Shown here: positions 1-6,249 of the stretch, one piece after another
Layout: each line of letters opens with the position of its first letter
Position numbering within the stretch: position 1 is the stretch's first letter
The notes under the pieces: generated by a model
Databases searched by the model: none
What the model was told of the DNA's origin: nothing
The model's input: the letters and a program-made list of their open reading frames with translations, nothing else
Origin: an uncultured Oscillospiraceae bacterium
Lineage (GTDB): Bacteria > Bacillota > Clostridia > Oscillospirales > Acutalibacteraceae
NCBI GenBank assembly: GCA_900549055.1
Contig: URNB01000108.1
Span: 1 to 6,249 of the forward strand
Length of the DNA: 6,249 nucleotides
Direction: 5' to 3'
Translations under genes and position numbers: made by a program

Positions 1-22
1 CGATAAGATAATAAATAAAAAC

Positions 23-27
23 GGGAG
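23..27 (+). promoter_or_regulatory. Ribosome binding site of the AICAR formyltransferase gene
   Basis: GGGAG lies 7 nt before the ATG at 35, in an otherwise A/T-rich leader. It supports that ATG as the true start close to the window edge. The leader has stop codons in all three + frames (for example TAA at 4-6, 9-11 and 29-31), so any upstream gene ends before it. No promoter can be recognised in these 34 bases. Confidence 0.75.
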
Positions 28-34
28 ATAAAAA

Positions 35-1219
35 ATGAAAGAGTTTGAACTGAAATACGGCTGCAACCCAAACCAAAAACCCGCCAAAATATTTATGGAA
101 AACGGCACGGAGCTGCCTATTAAAATTCTTAACGGCAAGCCCGGCTACATAAATTTTCTTGACGCGTTTAATTCCTGGCAGCTTGTAAAGGAGCTGAAGG
201 AGGCGCTGGGCCTGCCCGCCGTCACCTCGTTTAAGCACGTAAGCCCCACAAGCGCGGCTGTTGGTATTCCGCTGTCCGATAAGCTTAAAAAGGCTTGCTT
301 TGTAGATGATATAGAAGGGCTTGATGATTCTCCGCTTGCCTGCGCGTACGCCAGGGCAAGGGGAACCGACCGTATGTGTTCCTTCGGGGACTGGGTTGCG
401 CTTTCCGATGTGTGCGACAAAAAGACCGCCGAGCTCATAAAGCGCGAGGTGTCCGACGGCGTTATAGCCCCCGGCTATGAGCCTGAAGCACTTGAAATTT
501 TAAAATCAAAGCGTAAGGGCGGCTACAATATAGTTGAAATAGACCCCGAATATATCCCCGACCCGACAGAGCGCAAGCAGGTTTTCGGCATAACCTTTGA
601 ACAGGGCAGAAATAATTTTAAAATTGATAATTCACTGCTTAATAATATTGTAACGGAGAATAAAAATATTCCCGAAAGCGCCCGCCGCGACCTTATAATT
701 TCGCTTATAACCCTTAAATACACCCAGTCAAACTCGGTCTGCTTTGCGTTTGACGGTCAGGCTATAGGTGTGGGCGCGGGGCAGCAGTCGCGTGTGCATT
801 GCACCCGCCTTGCAGGCTCAAAGGCTGATACTTGGTTTTTGCGGCAGTATGACCGCGTGCTTGAGCTGCCGTTTAAGGACGACATAAGACGTCCCGACCG
901 CGATAATATTATAGACGGCTTCATAAACCGCAACGAAGAGGATGTTTGTGCCGACGGAATATGGCAGAAATACTTTAAGACCCGTCCCGAGCCGCTGACC
1001 GATGAGGAAATAAAGAATTATTTATCGGGCATTTCGGGTGTATCTTTAGGGTCTGACGCATTTTTCCCGTTTGATGATAATATAGAGCGCGCGCATAAAA
1101 GCGGCGTTTCCTATATTGCAGAGCCGGGCGGCTCAATTCGTGACGATATTGTAATTGATTGCTGCAATAAATACGGCATTGCAATGGCGTTTACGGGCAT
1201 GAGGCTTTTCCACCACTGA
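35..1219 (+). CDS. Stand-alone AICAR formyltransferase (phosphoribosylaminoimidazolecarboxamide formyltransferase), no IMP cyclohydrolase domain
   Basis: This 394-residue cytosolic enzyme transfers a formyl group from 10-formyltetrahydrofolate to AICAR, giving FAICAR, the penultimate step of IMP synthesis. The protein begins at the start of the transformylase domain (KYGCNPNQ at 7-14, LNGKPGYIN at 32-40) and has none of the roughly 200-residue MGS-like cyclohydrolase domain that precedes it in bifunctional PurH. Family-specific motifs include SFKHVSP at 65-71, with the catalytic Lys67-His68 pair, SFGDWVALSD at 116-125, KYTQSNSVC at 228-236, GAGQQSRVHCTRLAG at 247-261, SDAFFPF at 340-346, and a terminal MRLFHH. 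These resemble the second half of human ATIC more than E. coli PurH. The ATG at 35 follows GGGAG by 7 nt and sits at the expected domain start. It is the first of three tightly packed purine genes. The symbol purH is often used but would imply the missing cyclohydrolase. Function is very likely. Confidence 0.95.
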   Translation: MKEFELKYGCNPNQKPAKIFMENGTELPIKILNGKPGYINFLDAFNSWQLVKELKEALGLPAVTSFKHVSPTSAAVGIPLSDKLKKACFVDDIEGLDDSPLACAYARARGTDRMCSFGDWVALSDVCDKKTAELIKREVSDGVIAPGYEPEALEILKSKRKGGYNIVEIDPEYIPDPTERKQVFGITFEQGRNNFKIDNSLLNNIVTENKNIPESARRDLIISLITLKYTQSNSVCFAFDGQAIGVGAGQQSRVHCTRLAGSKADTWFLRQYDRVLELPFKDDIRRPDRDNIIDGFINRNEEDVCADGIWQKYFKTRPEPLTDEEIKNYLSGISGVSLGSDAFFPFDDNIERAHKSGVSYIAEPGGSIRDDIVIDCCNKYGIAMAFTGMRLFHH

Positions 1220-1220
1220 T

Positions 1221-1226
1221 AAGGAG
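1221..1226 (+). promoter_or_regulatory. Ribosome binding site of purD
   Basis: AAGGAG starts two bases after the TGA of the preceding gene (1217-1219) and ends 8 nt before the purD ATG at 1235. This near-consensus site in a 15-nt gap fixes the purD start and indicates that the two genes are read from one transcript. Confidence 0.85.
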
Positions 1227-1234
1227 TTTTTTAA

Positions 1235-2506
1235 ATGAAGGTAATGGTTATAGGCGGTGGCGGGAGAGAGCACGCCATTATTAAAAAGCTTAAGGAAAGC
1301 AAAGAGATAACCGAGCTTTACGCGCTGCCCGGCAACGGCGGAATTGCCGAGGACGCGGTTTGCGTAAATATCGGCGCTACCGATATAGCGGCGCAGGTGA
1401 AATTTGCGATCGAAAATAAAATCGATTACGCGGTGGTGGCGCCGGATGACCCGCTGTGCCTCGGCGCGGTGGATGAGCTTACAAAGGCGGGTATACCCTG
1501 TTTCGGACCCGATAAAAAAGCGGCGATTATTGAAGGCAGCAAGGTTTTTTCAAAAAATCTAATGAAAAAATACGGCATACCCTCAGCCGCCTACGAGGTT
1601 TTCGATAACCCCGAAAGCGCTCTTTTATACCTTGAAACAGCGCCGCTGCCCGCCGTTATTAAGGCGGACGGCTTAGCGCTCGGTAAGGGTGTAATTATTG
1701 CCGAAACGCGGGAAGATGCAAAACGCGCCGTGCGCGATATTATGGAAGATAAGGTTTTCGGCAAAAGCGGCGAAAAAATTGTTATAGAAGAATTTTTAAC
1801 AGGTCCCGAGGTATCCGTGCTTTCGTTTACGGACGGGGAAACGGTAGTTCCCATGGTTTCCTCAATGGACCACAAACGCGCGCTGGACGGGGATAAAGGG
1901 CTCAACACAGGCGGTATGGGAGCAATAGCGCCGAACCCATATTATACTCCGGAAATCGCAAAGCTTTGCATGGAAAAAATCTTTTTACCCACTGTAAACG
2001 CTATGAACGCAGAGGGGCGCACCTTTAAGGGCTGCCTTTATTTCGGGCTTATGCTGACTCCCGACGGTCCAAAGGTTATTGAATACAACTGCCGTTTCGG
2101 CGATCCCGAAACGCAGGTGGTGCTGCCGCTGCTTGAAAGCGACCTTTTTACGGTTATGCGCGCGGTTACGAACGGCACGTTAAAAAATACCGAGGTTCGC
2201 TTTAAAAACGGCGCCGCCGCATGCGTTATAATAGCTTCGGGTGGGTACCCCGTATCTTACAAAAAGGGCTTTGAAATTAAAATGGACGAAAGCGTAAAGA
2301 ACAGCGTTTTCGTTGCAGGCGCGGAAAATAAGGACGGCAGGCTTGTAACCTCGGGCGGCAGGGTGCTGGGCGTTACCGCAACCGCCCCCACGCTTAAAGA
2401 GGCGCTCTGCGCGGCTTATGCAAAGGCAGAAAAAATTTCGTTTGAAAATGCGTTTTACCGCAGGGATATAGGCTTAAAGGCGCTTAATGCCGGAAAGGAA
2501 AACTGA
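1235..2506 (+). CDS. purD: Phosphoribosylamine--glycine ligase (GAR synthetase)
   Basis: PurD is a cytosolic ATP-grasp ligase. It joins glycine to 5-phosphoribosylamine using ATP and forms GAR, the second step of de novo purine synthesis. The 423 residues match the usual length of monofunctional bacterial PurD, with no fused PurM or PurN. The N-terminal nucleotide-fold signature is VIGGGGREHA (5-14). VVAPDDPL (67-74) and GPDKKAAIIEGSK (91-103) follow. The ATP-grasp core shows VIKADGLALGKGVII (141-155), the PurD hallmark DHKRALDGDKGLNTGGMGA (212-230) and the metal/ATP site EYNCRFGDPETQ (283-294). The C-terminal domain ends with FYRRDIGLKAL (407-417). All key motifs are intact and there is no frameshift. 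The ATG at 1235 is supported by AAGGAG and by the conserved N-terminus. The gene ends 1 nt before the purL start, so translation of the two is probably coupled. Confidence 0.97.
   Translation: MKVMVIGGGGREHAIIKKLKESKEITELYALPGNGGIAEDAVCVNIGATDIAAQVKFAIENKIDYAVVAPDDPLCLGAVDELTKAGIPCFGPDKKAAIIEGSKVFSKNLMKKYGIPSAAYEVFDNPESALLYLETAPLPAVIKADGLALGKGVIIAETREDAKRAVRDIMEDKVFGKSGEKIVIEEFLTGPEVSVLSFTDGETVVPMVSSMDHKRALDGDKGLNTGGMGAIAPNPYYTPEIAKLCMEKIFLPTVNAMNAEGRTFKGCLYFGLMLTPDGPKVIEYNCRFGDPETQVVLPLLESDLFTVMRAVTNGTLKNTEVRFKNGAAACVIIASGGYPVSYKKGFEIKMDESVKNSVFVAGAENKDGRLVTSGGRVLGVTATAPTLKEALCAAYAKAEKISFENAFYRRDIGLKALNAGKEN
2494..2499 (+). promoter_or_regulatory. Ribosome binding site that sets the purL start, inside the 3' end of purD
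   Basis: AAAGGA lies within the last codons of purD and ends 8 nt before the ATG at 2508. This spacing favours 2508 over the in-frame ATG at 2487, which would add seven residues and overlap purD. A weaker AAAGG at 2476-2480, 6 nt before 2487, keeps the alternative possible. Ribosomes finishing purD at 2506 would be placed directly on the 2508 start. Confidence 0.7.
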
Positions 2507-2507
2507 T

Positions 2508-5500
2508 ATGGTATACCGTATATTTACAGAAAAGAAAAAGGAGCTTGCGGCAGAGGCGAGAGCGCTGCTTAACGATATAAATACGCTTTTGCAGATAAAA
2601 AGCGTTACTTCACTTCGCGTAATTAACCGCTATGACGCGGAAAATATAACAAAAGAGCTTTTCGATTACGCGGTAAACACCGTTTTCTCGGAACCGCAGC
2701 TTGATAATACCTATTCGTGTCTTGAAAACGACGGCGCAGCGGTTTTTGCCGTGGAATATCTTCCCGGTCAGTTCGACCAGCGCGCAGATTCCGCCGCGCA
2801 GTGTATTCAGCTTATATCAAGGGGCGACAGACCGCTTATCCGCACGGCAAAGGTTTATATGCTTTACGGCGATATTACCGCGGACGAGCTGAAAGCGATT
2901 AAAAAGTATGTTATAAATCCCGTTGAGGCGCGCGAGGCGGCGCTTGAAAAGCCGCAAACGCTTGCATTAAAATACAATATACCCGAATCGGTGGCAACGC
3001 TTGACGGGTTTACCTCGCTTGATAATAACGGGCTTGCCGAATTTGTAAGTAAATACGGGCTTGCAATGGACACGGACGACATTAAGTTTTGTCAGGATTA
3101 TTTTAAGTCCGAGCACCGCGACCCCACTATGACCGAAATCAGAATGATTGATACATACTGGTCGGATCACTGCCGCCATACCACATTCCTAACTCATATA
3201 GACGGCGCGGTTTTCGAGGATGAGCTGCTGCAGAGCGCATATAATGATTATCTTGCAATGCGCAAGGAGCTTGGCAGAACAAAACCCGTTTGCCTTATGG
3301 ATATTGCAACCGTTGCGGTTAAATATTTAAAAGCCAAGGGCTGCCTTGAAAAGCTGGACGAATCGGAAGAAATAAACGCCTGCACCGTTAAAATCAAGGT
3401 GAATGTTGACGGAGCGGACGAGGACTGGCTGCTGCTCTTTAAAAACGAAACCCACAATCACCCCACCGAAATAGAGCCGTTCGGCGGGGCGGCAACCTGC
3501 ATAGGCGGTGCAATACGCGATCCGCTTTCGGGCAGATCCTATGTTTACGGCGCCATGCGTGTAACAGGCGCTGCCGACCCGCTTAAAAAGGTATCTGAAA
3601 CGCTGCCGGGTAAGCTGCCGCAAAGAAAAATTGTTACCACTGCGGCAGACGGTTATTCATCTTACGGTAATCAGATAGGCTTGGCTACGGGAATTGTGGA
3701 TGAAATATATCATGACGGGTACGCCGCAAAGCGTATGGAAATTGGCGCGGTTATAGCCGCGGCGCCTGCCCGCAATGTAAGGCGCGAAACTCCGGCTCCG
3801 GGCGATACCGTAATACTGCTCGGCGGCTCAACGGGGCGTGACGGCTGCGGCGGCGCTACAGGGTCTTCAAAATCGCATACCTTAAAATCGCTTGAAAGCT
3901 GCGGTGCAGAGGTTCAAAAGGGCAACGCTCCCGAGGAAAGAAAGCTGCAAAGGCTTTTCAGAAACCCCACTGCCTGCCGTATGATAAAACGCTGCAACGA
4001 TTTCGGCGCGGGCGGCGTTTCGGTTGCGATAGGCGAATTGGCTGACGGTCTTGAAATAAACCTTAACGCCGTGCCGAAAAAGTACGAGGGGCTTGACGGA
4101 ACCGAGCTTGCAATAAGCGAATCGCAGGAGAGAATGGCGGTTGTGGTAGCCCCTGCGGACGTTGAAGAATTTTTAAAGCTTGCCGACAGCGAGAATTTAC
4201 AGGCGGTGCCCGTAGCCACTGTTACGGAAGAACCCCGCCTTGTAATGAACTGGAACGGCAAGGCAATTGTTAACATAAGCCGTGAATTTTTAAATTCAAA
4301 CGGCGCCGAAAAGCATATTACCGCCGTTGTTTCAAAACCCGAGCCTTATGAGAAAAAGGTTAGCGGCGGCTTCACCGATAACTATCTTGCATTGGCGGAC
4401 GACCTTAATATTTGCTCAAAGCGCGGGCTTTCAGAGCAGTTTGACTCCACAATAGGCGCAGGCACGGTGCTTATGCCGTTCGGCGGTAAAAACCAGTTAA
4501 CGCCTATACAGGCAATGGTTCAGAAAATTTCGGTAGAGAAAAAGCACACAAACGATTGCTCGCTTATGGCGTGGGGCTACAACCCGTTTATTACCGAGAA
4601 AAGCCCCTACCACGGCGCTTACCTTGCGGTTATAGAGTCGGTTTCAAAGCTGGTTGCGACGGGCGCGGAATTTAAGGATGTTTACCTTACTTTCCAAGAA
4701 TATTTTGAGCGCCTTAACAAAGATGAAAAGCGTTGGGGCAAGCCGCTTGCGGCGCTGCTCGGCGCATTAAAGGCGCAAACCGAGCTTAAAACGGCGGCAA
4801 TAGGCGGCAAGGGCTCAATGAGCGGCAGCTTTGAAAGCTTGGATGTTCCTCCGACCTTGGTCTCCTTTGCGGTTACAACCGATAAAACCGAAAACATAGT
4901 ATCAAACGAGTTTAAAAAGGCGGGCAATAGGGTTGTTTTAATAAAGCCCGATTATGATAAAAACGGTCTGCCCGATACAACTTCGCTTTTAAATGTTTAT
5001 GAAAGAGTAACCGCGCTTTTGCGCTCGGGCAAGGCGGTTACCTGCTACACACCTACCGTAGGCGGTATAGCCGAGGCGGTTATGAAGATGTGCTTCGGCA
5101 ATTCGTTAGGCTTTAAATTTGCCGATAATCTGACCGCAAACGAAATTTTCGGCTATTGCTACGGCGGATTTTTGCTTGAAGTAACCGAGAATATTGCAGA
5201 TGCCGCAGAAATCGGCGAAATAACGGCGGACGGAAAAATTTCCTATAACGGCGAAGAAATAAGGCTTGAAAGACTGCTCGGAATTTATGAAAATAAACTG
5301 GAAAGTGTTTACCGCTGTAATAAGCAAAACCCGAAGACCGAAATGCAGACATTTTCTTATACGGCTGAAAATCGCGTTTCTCCCGCAGTAAAAACGGCAA
5401 AGCCCAAGGTTTTAATTCCTGTTTTCCCGGGTACCAACTGCGAGTATGACAGCGCAAAGGCCATGCGCGACGCAGGCGCAGAGCCTGAAATATTCGTTAT

Positions 5501-6197
5501 AAACAACCGCAGTGCCGAAAATGTGGCAAAAAGCGTTGAAGACTTTGCAAACAGCCTTAAAACCGCGCAAATGGTATTTATTCCGGGCGGCTTTTCCGGC
5601 GGCGACGAGCCTGACGGCAGCGGAAAATTTATAACCGCATTTTTCCGTAACGCCGCAGTCAAAGAGCAGGTGACCGACCTGCTTGATAACAGAGACGGGC
5701 TTATGTGCGGTATATGCAACGGCTTTCAGGCACTCATAAAGCTGGGACTTGTGCCTTACGGCAGGATAATTGATACCGATGAGAACTGCCCGACCCTTAC
5801 CTACAATACAATAGCGCGCCACCAGTCAAAAATAGTAAGAACGCGTATAGCCTCAAATAAGTCTCCGTGGCTTGCCGAGACCGAGGTGGGCGATATATAC
5901 AGTGTGCCGATTTCTCACGGCGAGGGCAGATTTATTGCAAGCGACGAGCTGATACTTCGCCTTGCCGAAAACGGGCAGATCGCTACGCAGTATGTGGATG
6001 AAAAGGGAGAAGCCGCAAGTGATATTCACTTTAACCCGAACGGCTCTTACTATGCAATTGAGGGTATAACCTCGCCCGACGGCAGAGTGTTCGGTAAAAT
6101 GGGTCACTCCGAAAGGTATGCTGCCGACCTTTACAAAAACGTTCCCGGAAATTATGATATTAAAATGTTCCGCTCGGCAGTGAAATATTTTAAATAA
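2508..6197 (+). CDS. purL: Phosphoribosylformylglycinamidine synthase, single-chain (fused PurS-, PurL- and PurQ-like parts)
   Basis: This cytosolic FGAM synthase converts formyl-GAR, ATP and glutamine to FGAM. At 1229 residues it is the large single-chain form, covering what Bacillus splits into PurS, PurL and PurQ. A PurS-like N-terminal region spans about 1-150 (LPGQFDQRADSA at 85-96). A linker leads to DTYWSDHCRH (215-224). Two AIRS-type synthetase halves follow, with KNETHNHPTEIEPFGGAAT (312-330), GDTVILLGGSTGRDG (432-446), NDFGAGGVS (497-505) and GGKGSMSG (766-773). The glutaminase domain runs from about 967 to the end: PGTNC near 974, nucleophile Cys1070 in GICNGFQ, and His1200 and Glu1202 of the triad in GHSER. 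Ammonia is expected to pass internally from the glutaminase to the synthetase site. I start it at 2508 because MVYRIF matches the family N-terminus and AAAGGA is well placed; an ATG at 2487 would add seven residues. The Gly at 769 is unusual, but no catalytic triad residue is missing. Confidence 0.96.
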   Translation: MVYRIFTEKKKELAAEARALLNDINTLLQIKSVTSLRVINRYDAENITKELFDYAVNTVFSEPQLDNTYSCLENDGAAVFAVEYLPGQFDQRADSAAQCIQLISRGDRPLIRTAKVYMLYGDITADELKAIKKYVINPVEAREAALEKPQTLALKYNIPESVATLDGFTSLDNNGLAEFVSKYGLAMDTDDIKFCQDYFKSEHRDPTMTEIRMIDTYWSDHCRHTTFLTHIDGAVFEDELLQSAYNDYLAMRKELGRTKPVCLMDIATVAVKYLKAKGCLEKLDESEEINACTVKIKVNVDGADEDWLLLFKNETHNHPTEIEPFGGAATCIGGAIRDPLSGRSYVYGAMRVTGAADPLKKVSETLPGKLPQRKIVTTAADGYSSYGNQIGLATGIVDEIYHDGYAAKRMEIGAVIAAAPARNVRRETPAPGDTVILLGGSTGRDGCGGATGSSKSHTLKSLESCGAEVQKGNAPEERKLQRLFRNPTACRMIKRCNDFGAGGVSVAIGELADGLEINLNAVPKKYEGLDGTELAISESQERMAVVVAPADVEEFLKLADSENLQAVPVATVTEEPRLVMNWNGKAIVNISREFLNSNGAEKHITAVVSKPEPYEKKVSGGFTDNYLALADDLNICSKRGLSEQFDSTIGAGTVLMPFGGKNQLTPIQAMVQKISVEKKHTNDCSLMAWGYNPFITEKSPYHGAYLAVIESVSKLVATGAEFKDVYLTFQEYFERLNKDEKRWGKPLAALLGALKAQTELKTAAIGGKGSMSGSFESLDVPPTLVSFAVTTDKTENIVSNEFKKAGNRVVLIKPDYDKNGLPDTTSLLNVYERVTALLRSGKAVTCYTPTVGGIAEAVMKMCFGNSLGFKFADNLTANEIFGYCYGGFLLEVTENIADAAEIGEITADGKISYNGEEIRLERLLGIYENKLESVYRCNKQNPKTEMQTFSYTAENRVSPAVKTAKPKVLIPVFPGTNCEYDSAKAMRDAGAEPEIFVINNRSAENVAKSVEDFANSLKTAQMVFIPGGFSGGDEPDGSGKFITAFFRNAAVKEQVTDLLDNRDGLMCGICNGFQALIKLGLVPYGRIIDTDENCPTLTYNTIARHQSKIVRTRIASNKSPWLAETEVGDIYSVPISHGEGRFIASDELILRLAENGQIATQYVDEKGEAASDIHFNPNGSYYAIEGITSPDGRVFGKMGHSERYAADLYKNVPGNYDIKMFRSAVKYFK

Positions 6198-6207
6198 TGT
6201 CTGCTGA

Positions 6208-6233
6208 ATAATTGCATTAGCAAATGCAATTAT
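6208..6233 (+). terminator. Candidate hairpin after purL (possible operon-end element, not a classic terminator)
   Basis: A perfect inverted repeat begins 10 nt after the purL stop codon. The left arm 6208-6218 pairs with 6223-6233 (11 bp) around the 4-nt loop AGCA. The stem is AT-rich, with only two G-C pairs in the middle. The following bases (ATAAAATCG) are not a U-run on the + strand, and there is none after the hairpin on the - strand either, so intrinsic termination is doubtful. It may be a weak terminator, an mRNA 3'-end stabilising hairpin or a protein-binding palindrome. The inverted repeat is certain; the function is inference. Confidence 0.35.
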
Positions 6234-6249
6234 ATAAAATCGAGTTAAA

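Noticed and set aside
1..34. Possible riboswitch or regulator-binding site upstream of the first gene
   Set aside because: Only 34 bases are available, too short for a purine riboswitch aptamer, and no PurR-box-like or structured sequence is seen beyond the ribosome binding site.
2701..2892. 63-residue + strand frame overlapping purL
   Set aside because: It is an out-of-frame shadow of the PurS-like region of purL, with no plausible ribosome binding site and no recognised domain.
5412..5822. 136-residue open frame on the - strand inside purL
   Set aside because: It lies antisense to the conserved glutaminase domain, shows no recognisable motif, and has a Cys/Arg/Val-rich composition typical of an antisense shadow. 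Similar - strand frames at 3914-4276, 5357-5719, 5113-5457 and 1591-1908 were rejected for the same reason.
6197..6211. ATG overlapping the purL stop (TAATG), possibly a coupled downstream gene
   Set aside because: The frame is only four codons before TAA at 6209-6211, so it cannot be a meaningful gene; the overlap is probably chance.
6212..6240. Possible promoter with TTGCAT and TAAAAT 17 nt apart
   Set aside because: The -35 box matches consensus at only three positions and lies inside the palindrome; AT-rich DNA gives such matches by chance, and no downstream gene is visible in the window.

Overview
The window is a compact, single-strand stretch of a de novo purine biosynthesis operon. 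Three complete genes on the + strand fill almost all of it: a stand-alone AICAR formyltransferase (35-1219), purD (1235-2506) and a large single-chain purL (2508-6197). The gaps between them are 15 nt and 1 nt, and each start has a purine-rich Shine-Dalgarno sequence, so they are almost certainly co-transcribed. No promoter, riboswitch, tRNA, CRISPR array or mobile element is visible. The operon promoter and any purine-responsive control presumably lie upstream of position 1.

The likely source is a Gram-positive anaerobe of the Clostridia, plausibly of the Oscillospiraceae/Ruminococcaceae type. This is inferred from three things: strong AGGAG-like ribosome binding sites, a fused PurL with clostridial-style motifs (PGQFDQRADSA near the N-terminus, KMGHSER near the C-terminus), and an AICAR formyltransferase that lacks the IMP cyclohydrolase domain of ordinary PurH. 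It is recalled family knowledge, not a search result.

Layout: 1-34 is a short AT-rich leader or intergenic tail with stop codons in all three + frames and the first ribosome binding site. The three genes follow. 6198-6249 is AT-rich intergenic DNA with a perfect 11-bp inverted repeat just after purL.

In the pathway, PurD makes glycinamide ribonucleotide (GAR) from phosphoribosylamine and glycine. PurL converts formyl-GAR to formylglycinamidine ribonucleotide (FGAM) using glutamine and ATP. The AICAR formyltransferase carries out the penultimate step to FAICAR. The closing step, FAICAR to IMP, is not encoded here and must come from another gene, most plausibly a PurO-type IMP cyclohydrolase outside the window.

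This is mainly ordinary housekeeping DNA, and I found no sign of an undescribed system. The points worth a second look are the split, eukaryote-like AICAR formyltransferase, a Gly in a usually Asp-containing PurL motif, the purD/purL junction, and the palindrome after purL.
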